Below are positions 18,881 through 30,051 of a stretch of 64,000 nucleotides of DNA, piece by piece; the stretch's first letter is position 1, and the number at the start of each line of letters is the position of its first letter. The stretch comes from Candidatus Endomicrobiellum neotermitis (GTDB lineage: Bacteria; Elusimicrobiota; Endomicrobiia; Endomicrobiales; Endomicrobiaceae). The stretch is from contig JAITDW010000001.1 of the NCBI GenBank assembly GCA_031282355.1, positions 62,001-126,000 of the forward strand, given 5' to 3'. The translations under genes and the position numbers were made by a program. Below the pieces are notes generated by a model. It saw nothing but the letters and a program-made list of their open reading frames with translations. It was not told the DNA's origin and did not search any database.

Positions 18881-20152
18881 TTATTCTTTCAGAGTGAATT
18901 CAAAAGATCCAATCTTAACAGTATCACCGGTAACAGCCCCTGCTTTTTTAAGTTCGTTCTTTAAACCAATTTTTTTCAATATATTTTGGTAACGCATTAA
19001 TGCTTCATCTTCATCAAATCTAGTCATATTTGTGAGCGATTCTATCTTAGTACCTGTAATAACAAAATTACCATTAACAACATTAATTTTAAATTCAGGT
19101 TCATAAACATATTTTCTTACTGATACTACGTTAGTATATATTTTTTCATCAGAATCAGTAACTGATGATTTTTCTAACATTTTTAACATCTCATTAATTA
19201 AAATATCAAAATTGTTATCTGTAATTGCAGAGATCTCGAATACCTTCTTGTTTTTTAAATATTTTTTGAAACGTTTTATATATTTTTGAGAATCACATAA
19301 ATCTATTTTGTTTAAAACTACAATGACAGGTTTTTTTGATATGGATTTCGAATATTTTTGTAATTCATCATTAACTATTCTATAGCTCTCATTGAGATTT
19401 TTATCACCAAAGCCAGTAGCATCTATAATGTGTACAAGAACTTTTGTTCGCTCTATATGTCTCAAAAACTCTAACCCAAGACCTTTACCTTTATGAGCAT
19501 CTTTAACTATCCCAGGAATATCCGCTACTATAAGATGTTTCTTCTTTCTATAATCACATTTAACAACACCTAAATTTGGTACTAGTGTTGTAAATGGATA
19601 GCTTGCAATTTTAGGAGTTGCAGCCGAAATTTTTGATAAAAGAGTTGATTTCCCTGCATTAGGAAGTCCTATAAAACCTATATCTGCTATTATACGAAGC
19701 TCTAATTTTACTTTTGCAATTTCTCCAAATTCCCCCCTTTCAGCAATTCTTGGAATTGTACGCCTATTTGTTTTAAATGAAAAATTGCCTCTACCACCCC
19801 TACCACCTTTAACAACTAAAATCTTCTCATATATATCCTTTAAATCAGCAAAGAATTTATCATTTTTAAAAACTAAAGTTCCTCTTGGAATTTTTATTAT
19901 TAAATCTTTACCACATTTCCCAAACCTATTTTTTGGAGATCCGTTAAGTCCATCTTCTGCCTTAAATATTGATCTATGAGATAACTTTATAAGACTATCT
20001 ACATGTGAATCCACTTCAATGTACACACTTCCACCGTTTCCACCATTTCCACCATCAGGCCCTCCAAAAGGAACATATTTCTCCCTCTTGAATGAAATAC
20101 AACCATTTCCACCTTTTCCAGCTACAACAGAAATACTAATTTTATCGAACAC
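18881..20152 (-). CDS. obg: GTPase Obg/CgtA
   Basis: Glycine-rich Obg fold, GLPNAGKSTLLS, C-terminal OCT domain. Confidence 0.97.
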   Translation of the reverse strand: MFDKISISVVAGKGGNGCISFKREKYVPFGGPDGGNGGNGGSVYIEVDSHVDSLIKLSHRSIFKAEDGLNGSPKNRFGKCGKDLIIKIPRGTLVFKNDKFFADLKDIYEKILVVKGGRGGRGNFSFKTNRRTIPRIAERGEFGEIAKVKLELRIIADIGFIGLPNAGKSTLLSKISAATPKIASYPFTTLVPNLGVVKCDYRKKKHLIVADIPGIVKDAHKGKGLGLEFLRHIERTKVLVHIIDATGFGDKNLNESYRIVNDELQKYSKSISKKPVIVVLNKIDLCDSQKYIKRFKKYLKNKKVFEISAITDNNFDILINEMLKMLEKSSVTDSDEKIYTNVVSVRKYVYEPEFKINVVNGNFVITGTKIESLTNMTRFDEDEALMRYQNILKKIGLKNELKKAGAVTGDTVKIGSFEFTLKE

Positions 20153-20175
20153 TGATGTAATATAACTCCCATTTT

Positions 20176-20427
20176 TTACTGTTCAATATTTATATAATAT
20201 TTGTTCCTAGATTTTCTTTTAAATTTAACTATTCCACTAACTTTTGCGAAAATAGTGTTGTCTCTTCCAATACCTGCATTCAATCCGGGATAATATTTTG
20301 TTCCTCTTTGACGCACTATAATAGACCCTGCAAATGCTTTTTGATTTCCGTACACTTTTACACCTAGTCTCTGCCCGCATGAATCACGTCCATTAGATGA
20401 TGACCCTTGAGCTTTAACATGTGCCAT
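20176..20427 (-). CDS. rpmA: 50S ribosomal protein L27
   Basis: [47 protein letters not shown]. Confidence 0.97.
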   Translation of the reverse strand: MAHVKAQGSSSNGRDSCGQRLGVKVYGNQKAFAGSIIVRQRGTKYYPGLNAGIGRDNTIFAKVSGIVKFKRKSRNKYYINIEQ

Positions 20428-20477
20428 TCATTTTTTCTCCTATCAATAATTTGAATACGTTCTACTATTTTAATATT

Positions 20478-20795
20478 TCAACTAATATTAATTTTAATAA
20501 TCTTTAATTCTGTAACATATTGACGATGTCCTTGAAGTTTTTTATACCCTTTTTTAGGTTTTTTCTTAAATACTAAAACTTTATGAGCTCTTTTCTGCGC
20601 AATCATTTTTGCAATTACAGTGGCATCTTTAACTATGGGATTTCCAATTATTATTTTATCTCCATTTGCTACTAAAAGAACTTTATCGAAAACAATCTCA
20701 TCTCCGATTTCAACATGATTAATTTTCTCTGTAGTTATGTTATTACCTTCTTCAACTTTATACTGCTTCCCGCCAGTTTTAACAATTGCATACAT
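20478..20795 (-). CDS. rplU: 50S ribosomal protein L21
   Basis: MYAIVKTGGKQYKVEEG, KKPKKGYKKLQGHRQ. Confidence 0.97.
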   Translation of the reverse strand: MYAIVKTGGKQYKVEEGNNITTEKINHVEIGDEIVFDKVLLVANGDKIIIGNPIVKDATVIAKMIAQKRAHKVLVFKKKPKKGYKKLQGHRQYVTELKIIKINIS

Positions 20796-20929
20796 ATTAT
20801 TGACACGCTCCTTTATAATCGTTATAATTTATCAAAATGTGATAGATTTATCAAGCTTTATGTTTTTTAAACACATAATGGATAATATAAAAAAAATAAA
20901 ATTGTTTATAACGTTTCAAGGAGAGTTTT

Positions 20930-22120
20930 ATGTATATTTCAAAAAGGGCACAATTAATTGGATCATCTTCGACACTTGCGATAAATGCGAAGGTAAAAAA
21001 ACTTAAACAAAAGTTAGTTGATATTGTTAATTTTGGTGTTGGGGAACCAGATTTTAATACAGCAGATAATGTAAAAAATTCTGCAATCCGTGCAATTAAT
21101 GAAAATTTTACAAAATATTGTCCTGTTGCTGGAACTTTAGAGATCAAAAACTCTATTATTAATAAATTTAAAAGGGATAACAAGCTTAATTATTCTCATG
21201 AAGAAATCATAGTTTCAAATGGTGCTAAACATTCTCTTTATAATTTTTTTCAATCTGTAATTGATCCAGGAGATGAAGTTATAATTCCAGCACCGTATTG
21301 GGTTTCCTATCCAGATATGGTAATTCTTGCTGGTGGAAAACCAGTAATAGTTCGAACAGATGAAAAAACAAATTTTAAGATAACTTCTGCAGATATAGAA
21401 AAAGTTTTAACATCAAAGACAAAAGTTGTTGTGATTAACTCACCTTCAAATCCTACGGGATTTGCCTATACAGTTGAAGAACTTAAAGCAATAGGACAAA
21501 CATGCGTAAAAAATAAACTTCTTATAGTTTCAGATGAAATATACGAAAAATTTGTGTACGATGATTTTAAATTTACGTCTATTGCAAAAATATCGCCAAA
21601 TATAAAAAAAATTACTACCGTAGTAAACGGAGTTTCTAAAACGTATTCTATGACAGGTTGGAGAATAGGATATGCTGCAGGTGCTAAAGATATTATTGAA
21701 GCAATGACAAAAATACAAAGTCAATCAACTTCAAATGCTTCTTCGATTTCAATTAAAGCTGCAATAGAAGCACTTGATGGAACACAAGAATATGTTGAGT
21801 CAATGAGAAATGAATTTAAGAACAGAAGAAATTATCTTGTTGAAAGACTTAATGCAATAAAAAATGTTATATGTATAAAACCTAAAGGGGCATTTTATAT
21901 TTTTCTAAACATAAAAACTTTTTTAGGGAGAAATTTTAGTGGCAAAATCATAAATACAGATGTTGAATTCGCAAATTATCTGCTTGATGTAGCTAAAATT
22001 GCAGTTATTCCAGGTTCGGCATTTGGTATTGATGGATACATAAGGTTCTCATATGCTGTTTCTATGGGAGATATTAAAAAAGGTATCGATAGACTTGAAA
22101 AAATTTTGACGCATACGTGA
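20930..22120 (+). CDS. Aspartate aminotransferase (class I/II)
   Basis: NFGVGEPDFNTADNVK, NSPSNPTGFAYT, SKTYSMTGWRIGYAAG. Confidence 0.93.
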   Translation: MYISKRAQLIGSSSTLAINAKVKKLKQKLVDIVNFGVGEPDFNTADNVKNSAIRAINENFTKYCPVAGTLEIKNSIINKFKRDNKLNYSHEEIIVSNGAKHSLYNFFQSVIDPGDEVIIPAPYWVSYPDMVILAGGKPVIVRTDEKTNFKITSADIEKVLTSKTKVVVINSPSNPTGFAYTVEELKAIGQTCVKNKLLIVSDEIYEKFVYDDFKFTSIAKISPNIKKITTVVNGVSKTYSMTGWRIGYAAGAKDIIEAMTKIQSQSTSNASSISIKAAIEALDGTQEYVESMRNEFKNRRNYLVERLNAIKNVICIKPKGAFYIFLNIKTFLGRNFSGKIINTDVEFANYLLDVAKIAVIPGSAFGIDGYIRFSYAVSMGDIKKGIDRLEKILTHT

Positions 22121-22131
22121 AAAATTAAATA

Positions 22132-22884
22132 CTAAAAAATATCTATTGAAACTGGACAATGATCAGAGCCGAGAACTGAATTATGTATACTTGCAGCTTT
22201 TAGTTGTGTGATTGCATCTTTTGATATAAAAAAATAATCTATTCTCCATCCAATATTTTTTGACCGCGCAGCAGTTTTATAATCCCACCATGTATAGTTG
22301 CTATGTTCTTTATTAAAATATCTAAACGTATCAATGTACCCTAATGAAACAAGCTCACTAAGTTTTTCTCTTTCTTCAAGCATAAATCCTGATTTTTTTG
22401 CATTTTCTTTAGGGTTTGCTAAATCTATAGGATAGTGTGCTGTATTATAATCACCACATATAATCACGATTTTATTTTTAAACTGTTTTAAATACTCTAT
22501 TAAATTATCATAAAATTGTATTTTATATTTAAGACGTTCTAATGATGCTCTACCATTTGGAAAATAAATATTAAAGAGAATGAATTTTTCAAAGTCGATC
22601 ATAAGTATTCTTCCTTCATTATCAAAAGTACTTTTAATATCTGTTTTTATAATTTTATGTTTAATTTTTGACCATACAGCAACACCACTATAACCTTTTT
22701 TTAATGCACTAGAACAATGAAAATTATATCCATTAATTTTTTTTACATTTTTTGGAAATTGCATTTCATGTGCTTTTGTTTCTTGAATACAAACTATGTC
22801 AGCGTTTACATTTTTAAACCAGTCTACAAATTTTTTTTTATAGATTGCTCTTATACCATTAACATTCCATGAAATCATTTTCAA
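22132..22884 (-). CDS. xth: Exodeoxyribonuclease III
   Basis: MKMISWNVNGIRAIYKKKF, QETKA, GDYNTAHYPIDLANPKEN, GSDHCPV. Confidence 0.95.
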   Translation of the reverse strand: MKMISWNVNGIRAIYKKKFVDWFKNVNADIVCIQETKAHEMQFPKNVKKINGYNFHCSSALKKGYSGVAVWSKIKHKIIKTDIKSTFDNEGRILMIDFEKFILFNIYFPNGRASLERLKYKIQFYDNLIEYLKQFKNKIVIICGDYNTAHYPIDLANPKENAKKSGFMLEEREKLSELVSLGYIDTFRYFNKEHSNYTWWDYKTAARSKNIGWRIDYFFISKDAITQLKAASIHNSVLGSDHCPVSIDIF

Positions 22885-22893
22885 AATTACACC

Positions 22894-23310
22894 TCATATA
22901 AGTAATAATTTATATGCCATATTTATTATTTCTTTTTGTTTTACAAATGAAAGTAAACTAAGAGTATGTTCTATATTAGTCCATTTTATTTCAGATATCT
23001 CGTTTTTATCAAAATTAGTGGTATCATCTTCGAGTGCTAAAGCAAGAAAATATATTGAATGTTTTTCTATTTTTTTGCTATTTATGATGTAAACATCTTC
23101 TTGTCTAAAGTTTTCAAAAAAACTGAGTTTTTTAATACCTGTTTCTTCAAAAATTTCTCTTTTTGCTGTTTCAATTTCATTTTCTCCTTTTTCAACGTGT
23201 CCTTTTGGAAATCCCCATATTTTATTTACTTTTGACATCACAAGCAAAAATACAGGACTACCATTTATCATTTTGTAAACTATTGCACCACATGAGAATT
23301 CTTTTAGCAT
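22894..23310 (-). CDS. Nudix hydrolase
   Basis: Nudix box GHVEKGENEIETAKREIFEETGI. Confidence 0.93.
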   Translation of the reverse strand: MLKEFSCGAIVYKMINGSPVFLLVMSKVNKIWGFPKGHVEKGENEIETAKREIFEETGIKKLSFFENFRQEDVYIINSKKIEKHSIYFLALALEDDTTNFDKNEISEIKWTNIEHTLSLLSFVKQKEIINMAYKLLLI

Positions 23311-23331
23311 TACATCTCTCCACTATTCTTT

Positions 23332-24489
23332 TTAACTGATATTATCTTTTTTAAGTAAGTAGATCACAGTATACGCGATATATTTTGCGGCTTTTGGTAA
23401 AGCTACTTCATCAATATTAAACTTATTATGATGCCACGAATATGATGTATTCCTATTTTTAGATGTTCCTATATACATATATGAACCAGGTGTAGTATTT
23501 AAATATTCAGAAAAATCTTCGCTACCCATAGATGGTTTATCTAGTATCTCAACATTTTTTTTACCATAAAAAATTTTAGCAGTTTTAATACATGTCTCAG
23601 TAATTGTATGTGCGTTAATAATAGCATCGCCTATTTTGTCATAAAAAATTCTGCACTTAACTTTATAAGCTATCTCTATAGCTTTAAGTTTGTTTAAAAT
23701 ACTTATTTTTATGAAACTTCTTGTTTCTTTGTTAAGACTTCTAACAGTACCATGTATTATTACTTTCTTACAAAGAGTATTATATGAATCACCACCCTCA
23801 ATTTTACCAAAAGTTATAACTGCAGGTTCTAGAGGGTCTAACTCCCTTGAAACAATACATTGAATCATATTAATAAGAACAGATGCTGCAACTAAAGCAT
23901 CTTTTCCATTATGAGGATAAGCGCCATGTGCTATAGTACCAATGATTTCTATCTTTAATTCATCAACAGAAGCCATCATAATCCCAAATTTTAACCCGAT
24001 TTTACAAGTTTTTATCCACGGACTAACGTGAATTCCTAAAATAAAGTCAACGTTTGGATTTTTTAAGGCTCCACCATTAATCATAGTTATTGCACCATTA
24101 GAAGTTTCCTCACTCGGTTGAAAAATAAACCTAATATTACCATTTAATTCAGTTATCTTTTGTTGTAAAATTTTTGCAGCACCAAGTACTATTGCAATAT
24201 GCCCATCATGTCCACAAGCATGCATTACACCATTCTTTATAGATTTATACTTAACTTTATTATTTTCACAAATTGGCAAAGCATCAATGTCAGCTCTTAA
24301 CGCTACTGTTTTACCATTTTTTGATCCATTAAGTGTTCCTATTACACCTGTCCCTATGAATTTATATTGTATTTTTAGTTCCGTAAGTTTTGACACAATA
24401 AATTTTGATGTGTTATGTTCATTTCCACTCAATTCAGGATTTTTGTGTATGTGTCTTCTTATATTTATAACTTCAGTATCAAAAGTCAT
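23332..24489 (-). CDS. M20D-family amidohydrolase/peptidase
   Basis: RRHIHKNPELSGNE, ALRADIDALPI, MHACGHDGHIA, FQPSEE, GSEDFS. Confidence 0.92.
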   Translation of the reverse strand: MTFDTEVINIRRHIHKNPELSGNEHNTSKFIVSKLTELKIQYKFIGTGVIGTLNGSKNGKTVALRADIDALPICENNKVKYKSIKNGVMHACGHDGHIAIVLGAAKILQQKITELNGNIRFIFQPSEETSNGAITMINGGALKNPNVDFILGIHVSPWIKTCKIGLKFGIMMASVDELKIEIIGTIAHGAYPHNGKDALVAASVLINMIQCIVSRELDPLEPAVITFGKIEGGDSYNTLCKKVIIHGTVRSLNKETRSFIKISILNKLKAIEIAYKVKCRIFYDKIGDAIINAHTITETCIKTAKIFYGKKNVEILDKPSMGSEDFSEYLNTTPGSYMYIGTSKNRNTSYSWHHNKFNIDEVALPKAAKYIAYTVIYLLKKDNIS

Positions 24490-24514
24490 GTTTTATATCT
24501 CCTAATATTTTTAT

Positions 24515-25095
24515 AATAGCATATATGTATTATTTCCAATAATGTCTCTCGGAATAACACTAAGTATACCTTTATCCTGTTATGTAATTCACCTGTGAGC
24601 CCATAGACAAAATAACTGTAAATTTTACAGCTTCAAAAAAACTAGTCGTAAAATTCACAAAAAAGATATTATTCCACTTAATACATTACCACTTCCAGCT
24701 GTTGCCATTACATGAGTAACTTGTATTATTTATTTGTTTTTATTTCTGAATACTATTATTACCTTTAAGTATGCAAATAAGAGAACATGTTTTTGCAAAG
24801 TTTTCTACTATTTTTCTTCTATTGCTTTTTATTATATTATAATTGAAATTACATTTAAAAATTTTGAAAATTCAAACAGGTGTTATTATAAGTTTTAAAA
24901 TATTAGCATCTTTTTTAAAACTAGGGCCTTTCTATAATGATAGATTAAGCTTTCTTTAATTTGATAAAATTAAGAACATCTGAAGCTGTTTTATATATAA
25001 AAACATTATTAAAACATATCCATAATATTTTATATTTATAACAATTAGAGTTCCTTTTCAATTTTAAAATAAAATTTTCTATTTCTTGTTTTTTA
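24515..25095 (-). pseudogene. nnrD: Decayed ADP-dependent NAD(P)H-hydrate dehydratase (NnrD/YjeF C-terminal kinase domain)
   Basis: Disrupted minus-strand frames contain DANILKLIITPV*, KIVENFAKTCSLICILKGNNSI, VMATAGSGNVLSGIISFL* and QDKGILSVIPRDII, matching successive NnrD motifs (DADALNLL, ITPHPGE, VVLKG, ATGGSGDVLSGII) with multiple stops and frameshifts. Confidence 0.82.
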
Positions 25096-25103
25096 ATTTT
25101 TAT

Positions 25104-25439
25104 CTAAAAAATAATAGCAACTGCTGTAACATATTTTTTAGTATGTGACATTGATACATCTATTCTTTTACATTTTTTATTTTTGATATAAACCTGAGGT
25201 TTACCTTTTTTAGTATTTTTAATAGATATATCAGTGATGCTAAAATTTTTATTTCTTATGTTTAATGCTTTCCAAACAGCTTCTTTTGCAGCAAATCTTG
25301 CTGCTAAATATTGTGCTGAGTTTTCTTTTGTAAGTGAGTATAATATTTCTTCTTTTACAAAAACACGTTTCAAATATTTTTTATTATTTACATATTTTTC
25401 AAACCTTTTAACTTCTTCTATATCTATACCTATATTCAT
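25104..25439 (-). CDS. acpS: Holo-[acyl-carrier-protein] synthase
   Basis: MNIGIDIEEVKRFE, AARFAAKEAVWKAL, VSMSHTKKYVTAVAI. Confidence 0.94.
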   Translation of the reverse strand: MNIGIDIEEVKRFEKYVNNKKYLKRVFVKEEILYSLTKENSAQYLAARFAAKEAVWKALNIRNKNFSITDISIKNTKKGKPQVYIKNKKCKRIDVSMSHTKKYVTAVAIIF

Positions 25440-25516
25440 ATTAATAAAACCTTTTTTATACTAAACGACATAAACAAAAACATAATTATAAAACTCAAAT
25501 AAAATTTAGCATAAAA

Positions 25517-27361
25517 TTACTCTACTGTAACCGATTTAGCAAGATTTCTTGGTTGATCTACATCATAACCAAGAAAAACTGAAGTGTAATAAGCTAAAAG
25601 TTGTAATGAAACCACAGTCATAATAGGTGATATGAATTCTCCAGTTTGAGGAATATAAATAATATACTTACTTTTACTAGCAATTTCCCTATCATCTCGC
25701 TCCGCTATTATTACAGCGATTCCACCTCTAGCTTTAACTTCTTCTATATTTGAAACCATTTTTGTATATACTCTACTACTTTTCATAGCTATCGCAACAA
25801 CAAACATAGATTTATCTATTAAAGCTATTGGTCCATGTTTCATTTCACCAGCTGCGTATCCTTCAGCATGTATATAAGAAAGTTCTTTAAGCTTTAAAGC
25901 TCCTTCTAGAGCTATTGGATAATTTATATGCCTTCCTAAATACAAAATTTTATTTTTATTCATTTTTTTTACAAATACCTTAGCAACATTACGAACATCT
26001 TTTGATTTTTTCAAAAATTGAAAAATTTTTGAAGGAATCTCCCATAACTCCTTTAAGTATTTTTTTAGCTCTTCATTTGTAAGTTTTTTTCTTTTATAGC
26101 CCCAATCTAATGCAAGCATATAAATGATACTTAGTTGACTTGTGAAGGCTTTTGTTGAAGCAACTCCTATTTCTGGACCACACTGTGTGTAAATTACATT
26201 TGTAGATTCACGACTTATACTTGAATCAATAACATTACATATTGCAATAGTTTCACATCCTTCACTTTTTGCAAGTCTTAGAGCTGCTAATGTATCCGCA
26301 GTTTCTCCAGATTGTGAAATAACTATGACCAATTTTTTTTTATTTAAAATAGGACCTCTATATCTGAATTCAGAGGCTATATCTACTTCTGTTGGTATTT
26401 TTGCAAAATTTTCGAATAAAAATTTTGAGATAAGTCCAGCATGATATGCTGTTCCACATCCAACAACACAAATATTTGATATATTTTCAACGTATTTTTC
26501 ATCAAATTTAATTTCTTTGATATGAATTTTCCCTTCGTTTATATAAATTCTATCTCTAAAAGTTTCCTCTATTGTATGTGGTTGCTCAAATATTTCTTTT
26601 AGCATAAAATGTTTATATCCATTTTTTTCAGATTGCATAGTATCCCATTGTATATTTTTTATTTCTCTTATTTTTACGTTATTTTTAATATCTTTTATAA
26701 TCACTTTTTCAGCTGTAATTTCTGCAATGTCACCATTTTCAAGAAAAATCATATTGCGTGTATAAGGAAGTAATGCTGGTATATCAGAAGCTATAAAATT
26801 TTCACCTTTACCTAATCCAATAATTAACGAAGCATCTTGTTTTGCACATACTATTTTATCTGGTTCTTCTGTACACATTATTCCTAATGCGTAAGAACCT
26901 TTTATCATAGTTAAAATTTTTTGAACAGTATGCAATAAATTATTTTTATAATTTTTTTTTAATAAATGAGCTATTATCTCAGTATCAGTTTCAGACTTAA
27001 ATTTTGGAGCTTTTTTCATAAATTTTGTTTTTAATTCTATGTAGTTTTCTATTATTCCATTGTGAACGATAACGATGCTTTCTGTAAAATCAGTATGAGG
27101 ATGGGCATTCTCTTTTGATGGTTTACCATGTGTAGCCCAACGAGTGTGTCCTATTCCTATATTAGCGTTTATGAAATTCTTTTTAAGAATTACATCAAGA
27201 TTATACAGTTTACCAACACTTTTTATTATTTTAAATTTTTTATTTGCAATAACTGCTAATCCTGCAGAATCATAACCTCTATATTCAAGCTTTTTCAATC
27301 CTTTAAATATTACATTAATGGCATTATTATTTTTACCTACATATCCAATAATTCCACACAT
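25517..27361 (-). CDS. glmS: Glutamine--fructose-6-phosphate aminotransferase
   Basis: MCGIIGYVG, LEYRGYDSAGLAV, GHTRWATHG, C-terminal DQPRNLAKSVTVE. Confidence 0.98.
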   Translation of the reverse strand: MCGIIGYVGKNNNAINVIFKGLKKLEYRGYDSAGLAVIANKKFKIIKSVGKLYNLDVILKKNFINANIGIGHTRWATHGKPSKENAHPHTDFTESIVIVHNGIIENYIELKTKFMKKAPKFKSETDTEIIAHLLKKNYKNNLLHTVQKILTMIKGSYALGIMCTEEPDKIVCAKQDASLIIGLGKGENFIASDIPALLPYTRNMIFLENGDIAEITAEKVIIKDIKNNVKIREIKNIQWDTMQSEKNGYKHFMLKEIFEQPHTIEETFRDRIYINEGKIHIKEIKFDEKYVENISNICVVGCGTAYHAGLISKFLFENFAKIPTEVDIASEFRYRGPILNKKKLVIVISQSGETADTLAALRLAKSEGCETIAICNVIDSSISRESTNVIYTQCGPEIGVASTKAFTSQLSIIYMLALDWGYKRKKLTNEELKKYLKELWEIPSKIFQFLKKSKDVRNVAKVFVKKMNKNKILYLGRHINYPIALEGALKLKELSYIHAEGYAAGEMKHGPIALIDKSMFVVAIAMKSSRVYTKMVSNIEEVKARGGIAVIIAERDDREIASKSKYIIYIPQTGEFISPIMTVVSLQLLAYYTSVFLGYDVDQPRNLAKSVTVE

Positions 27362-27419
27362 CTTTAACTCCTTATCGTTTAAAATATTTTAAATTATTTA
27401 CATCTTTTCTAAATTTTAT

Positions 27420-28757
27420 TCAGTAATCAGCAATTTCTTTTTTGATACTGTTTAGTATATCATCCGATATAATTTTAATAATCTTAACATCTTTACCTTC
27501 AACCATAATTCTTATAAAATTTTCAGTACCAGAATATCTTACAAGTATACGCCCGTTTGGCCCAAGCATTTTTTTATAACTTTCAATAAGATTATGAGAC
27601 TTTAAAAGCTTCTCAATAGGAACTTTTTTTATAACTCTTTTACTAATAAGTATTTGTGGAAATTTCTTAATTACATACATAAATTCTGACATAGTTTTGT
27701 TTTCATCATCTAATGCTGTAAGTAGCATGATTGAACTTAAAATTCCATCCCCCGTAGGTAAAATATCTTTAAATATAAAGTGTCCAGATTGTTCGCCACC
27801 AAATGATGTTTTATTTTTGATCATATTTTTAATAATATATTTGTCACCTATTTTTGCAAATATCACTTTTATGTTCTCTCGTTTCATTGTGTGTAAAAGT
27901 CCCATATTTGCCATAGTCGTTGTAACTAGAGTATGATTTTTAAGTTTTTTTTTATTTTTTAACCAAATCGCCATTGAAGCAAGGAAAAAGTCACCATCAT
28001 TTACAATACCATTTTCATTGATGCATACTAATCTATCAGCGTCACCATCAAAAGCAAATCCACAAAACGCTTTATGTTTTTTTACAACAGTTGAAACTTG
28101 TTCTGGGTACAATGCTCCACAATCTAAATTTATATTTTTACCATTTGGGTTATTATTTAGCACAATGACAACAGCCCCAAGTTTTTTAAAAATGTAAGGA
28201 GCACATTTATATGAAGATCCATTAGCACAATCTATAACTATTTTTTTACCTTTAAGGTAGTCTCTATTAAATTTTTCTATAATAAATTTCTCATAGAGCT
28301 TTAAAAATTGTAAATTTTCTTTTATTACTATATTTTGATATGATACAGTTGTTTTTAAATTAAGGTATTTATTTATTTTTTTTTCAATTCTCGATTCTAT
28401 AAAATCTTCAAGCTTAAATCCATTTGAGTTAAAAACTTTTATACCATTATCCATATATGGATTGTGGCTAGCTGATATAACTATTGCAGCAGAGTATTTA
28501 CCGTTGCGCATAATAAAAGAAGCAGCTGACGTAGGCATTACCCCAGCGAAAATTGGTTTTAGTCCAGCACTTAAAATTCCTTTCGCAAGCTCTTTTTGTA
28601 TTCGTATACCAGACTCTCTCGTATCACGAACAACAAGGATATTTTTTTTATTACTCAAAATTTCAGCTATTGATTTACCAATAATCCTAAGAGTAACATC
28701 ATCAAAAGGAAATTTTGAAGCATTCCCTCTTATTCCATCAGTTCCAAATAATTTCAC
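27420..28757 (-). CDS. glmM: Phosphoglucosamine mutase
   Basis: LFGTDGIRGNA, ISASHNPYMDNGIKVF, FDGDADRL, GGEQSGH, RYSGTEN. Confidence 0.97.
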   Translation of the reverse strand: MKLFGTDGIRGNASKFPFDDVTLRIIGKSIAEILSNKKNILVVRDTRESGIRIQKELAKGILSAGLKPIFAGVMPTSAASFIMRNGKYSAAIVISASHNPYMDNGIKVFNSNGFKLEDFIESRIEKKINKYLNLKTTVSYQNIVIKENLQFLKLYEKFIIEKFNRDYLKGKKIVIDCANGSSYKCAPYIFKKLGAVVIVLNNNPNGKNINLDCGALYPEQVSTVVKKHKAFCGFAFDGDADRLVCINENGIVNDGDFFLASMAIWLKNKKKLKNHTLVTTTMANMGLLHTMKRENIKVIFAKIGDKYIIKNMIKNKTSFGGEQSGHFIFKDILPTGDGILSSIMLLTALDDENKTMSEFMYVIKKFPQILISKRVIKKVPIEKLLKSHNLIESYKKMLGPNGRILVRYSGTENFIRIMVEGKDVKIIKIISDDILNSIKKEIADY

Positions 28758-28862
28758 TTTATTTTTCTTACCATATACAGCTAATTTTAAATTAATAATC
28801 TTCTTTTATCTTGCATATTAATTTCATATTTATGTTGATTTATTTTTTTTAAACAGTACTTC

Positions 28863-30047
28863 TTACACATTTTTAAAAACTTTCATTATTTTCAAAGTAT
28901 TTATTGTTTCTTTTACATCATGCACTCTTAAAATATCTGCACCGCAAAAAGCTGTAAGAAAATTTGCAACAACAAATGAAGACTTATTTTCACCTGCAAG
29001 AATTTTAACAAATTTTTTTCGCGATACAGCACCTACTACAGTACCAAGTGTTGAAAAAATACCAATGTTTTTTATTAACTCAACGTTATGTTCTAAATTT
29101 TTACCAAACCCAGGTCCAGGATCAACAGCAATATTTTGCTCTTCTATACCAAAAGTCATAGCATATTCTTTCCGTTTATAAAGAAATTCATATACTTCTG
29201 AAGTGCAATTTTTATATTCAGGATTTATTTGCATATCTTTAGGAGTTCCTTTCATATGCATAAGTATAACACCAGCTTTTGTATTTGCAATAAGTTTTGA
29301 TAATTTTTCTTTACCTTGTCTTAAAGCAAAAATATCGTTGATTATATCAGCTCCCTCATCAATGGCTATTCTTGCCGTCTCATATTTATAAGTATCTATA
29401 GAAATAGGGATATTAACATTTTTTCTTATTTTTTTTAGAGCAGGAAGCAATCTACTTATTTCTGTTTTTGCATCTACAAAATTAGTTCCAGGTCTCGAAG
29501 ATTCCGCACCTATATCTATTAATTTAGCACCAAACTTTTCAAAATTAATTGCTTGTCTTAACGCTTTGTCGGAACTAATAAATCCATCTCCAGAGAAGGA
29601 AAATGGATCCATATTTATAATACCCATAACAACTGGTACTGACGTATTTATAAATTTTTCTCTACATTTAAAAATTTTTTTCCTAGGTATAATATTCTGA
29701 AATTCTAATGCAACTTCTTTTAACCCAAATGGTTGTAAATAAAGCTTATTTATAAGTTTTTCAATTTGAACTAAAGTAACGAATAAAACTACATTAGAAA
29801 TTCCTTGTTTAAACTTACTAACGTCTTCATTTACTGCTGCATCTGCTCCTACAGAGATAGCTTCTTGCTTTAAAATGTTTGCAGCCCTATTATCTATATT
29901 TTCTATAATTATTGGGTTAAAAACACCTTTCTTTGCAAGATTGTCTTGTATAATATAATTACAACCAACATATTTTAAAAGTTTTAAAACATCACTTAAA
30001 TTATTGATATTTACTTTTCTTATTATCATTTCATTTTCAAAATACAA
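28863..30047 (-). CDS. folP: Dihydropteroate synthase with ~120-aa N-terminal extension
   Basis: VMGIINMDPFSFSGDG, DIGAESSRPG, INDIFA, ILMHMKGTP, DPGPGFGK. Confidence 0.93.
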   Translation of the reverse strand: MYFENEMIIRKVNINNLSDVLKLLKYVGCNYIIQDNLAKKGVFNPIIIENIDNRAANILKQEAISVGADAAVNEDVSKFKQGISNVVLFVTLVQIEKLINKLYLQPFGLKEVALEFQNIIPRKKIFKCREKFINTSVPVVMGIINMDPFSFSGDGFISSDKALRQAINFEKFGAKLIDIGAESSRPGTNFVDAKTEISRLLPALKKIRKNVNIPISIDTYKYETARIAIDEGADIINDIFALRQGKEKLSKLIANTKAGVILMHMKGTPKDMQINPEYKNCTSEVYEFLYKRKEYAMTFGIEEQNIAVDPGPGFGKNLEHNVELIKNIGIFSTLGTVVGAVSRKKFVKILAGENKSSFVVANFLTAFCGADILRVHDVKETINTLKIMKVFKNV

Positions 30048-30051
30048 TTAT

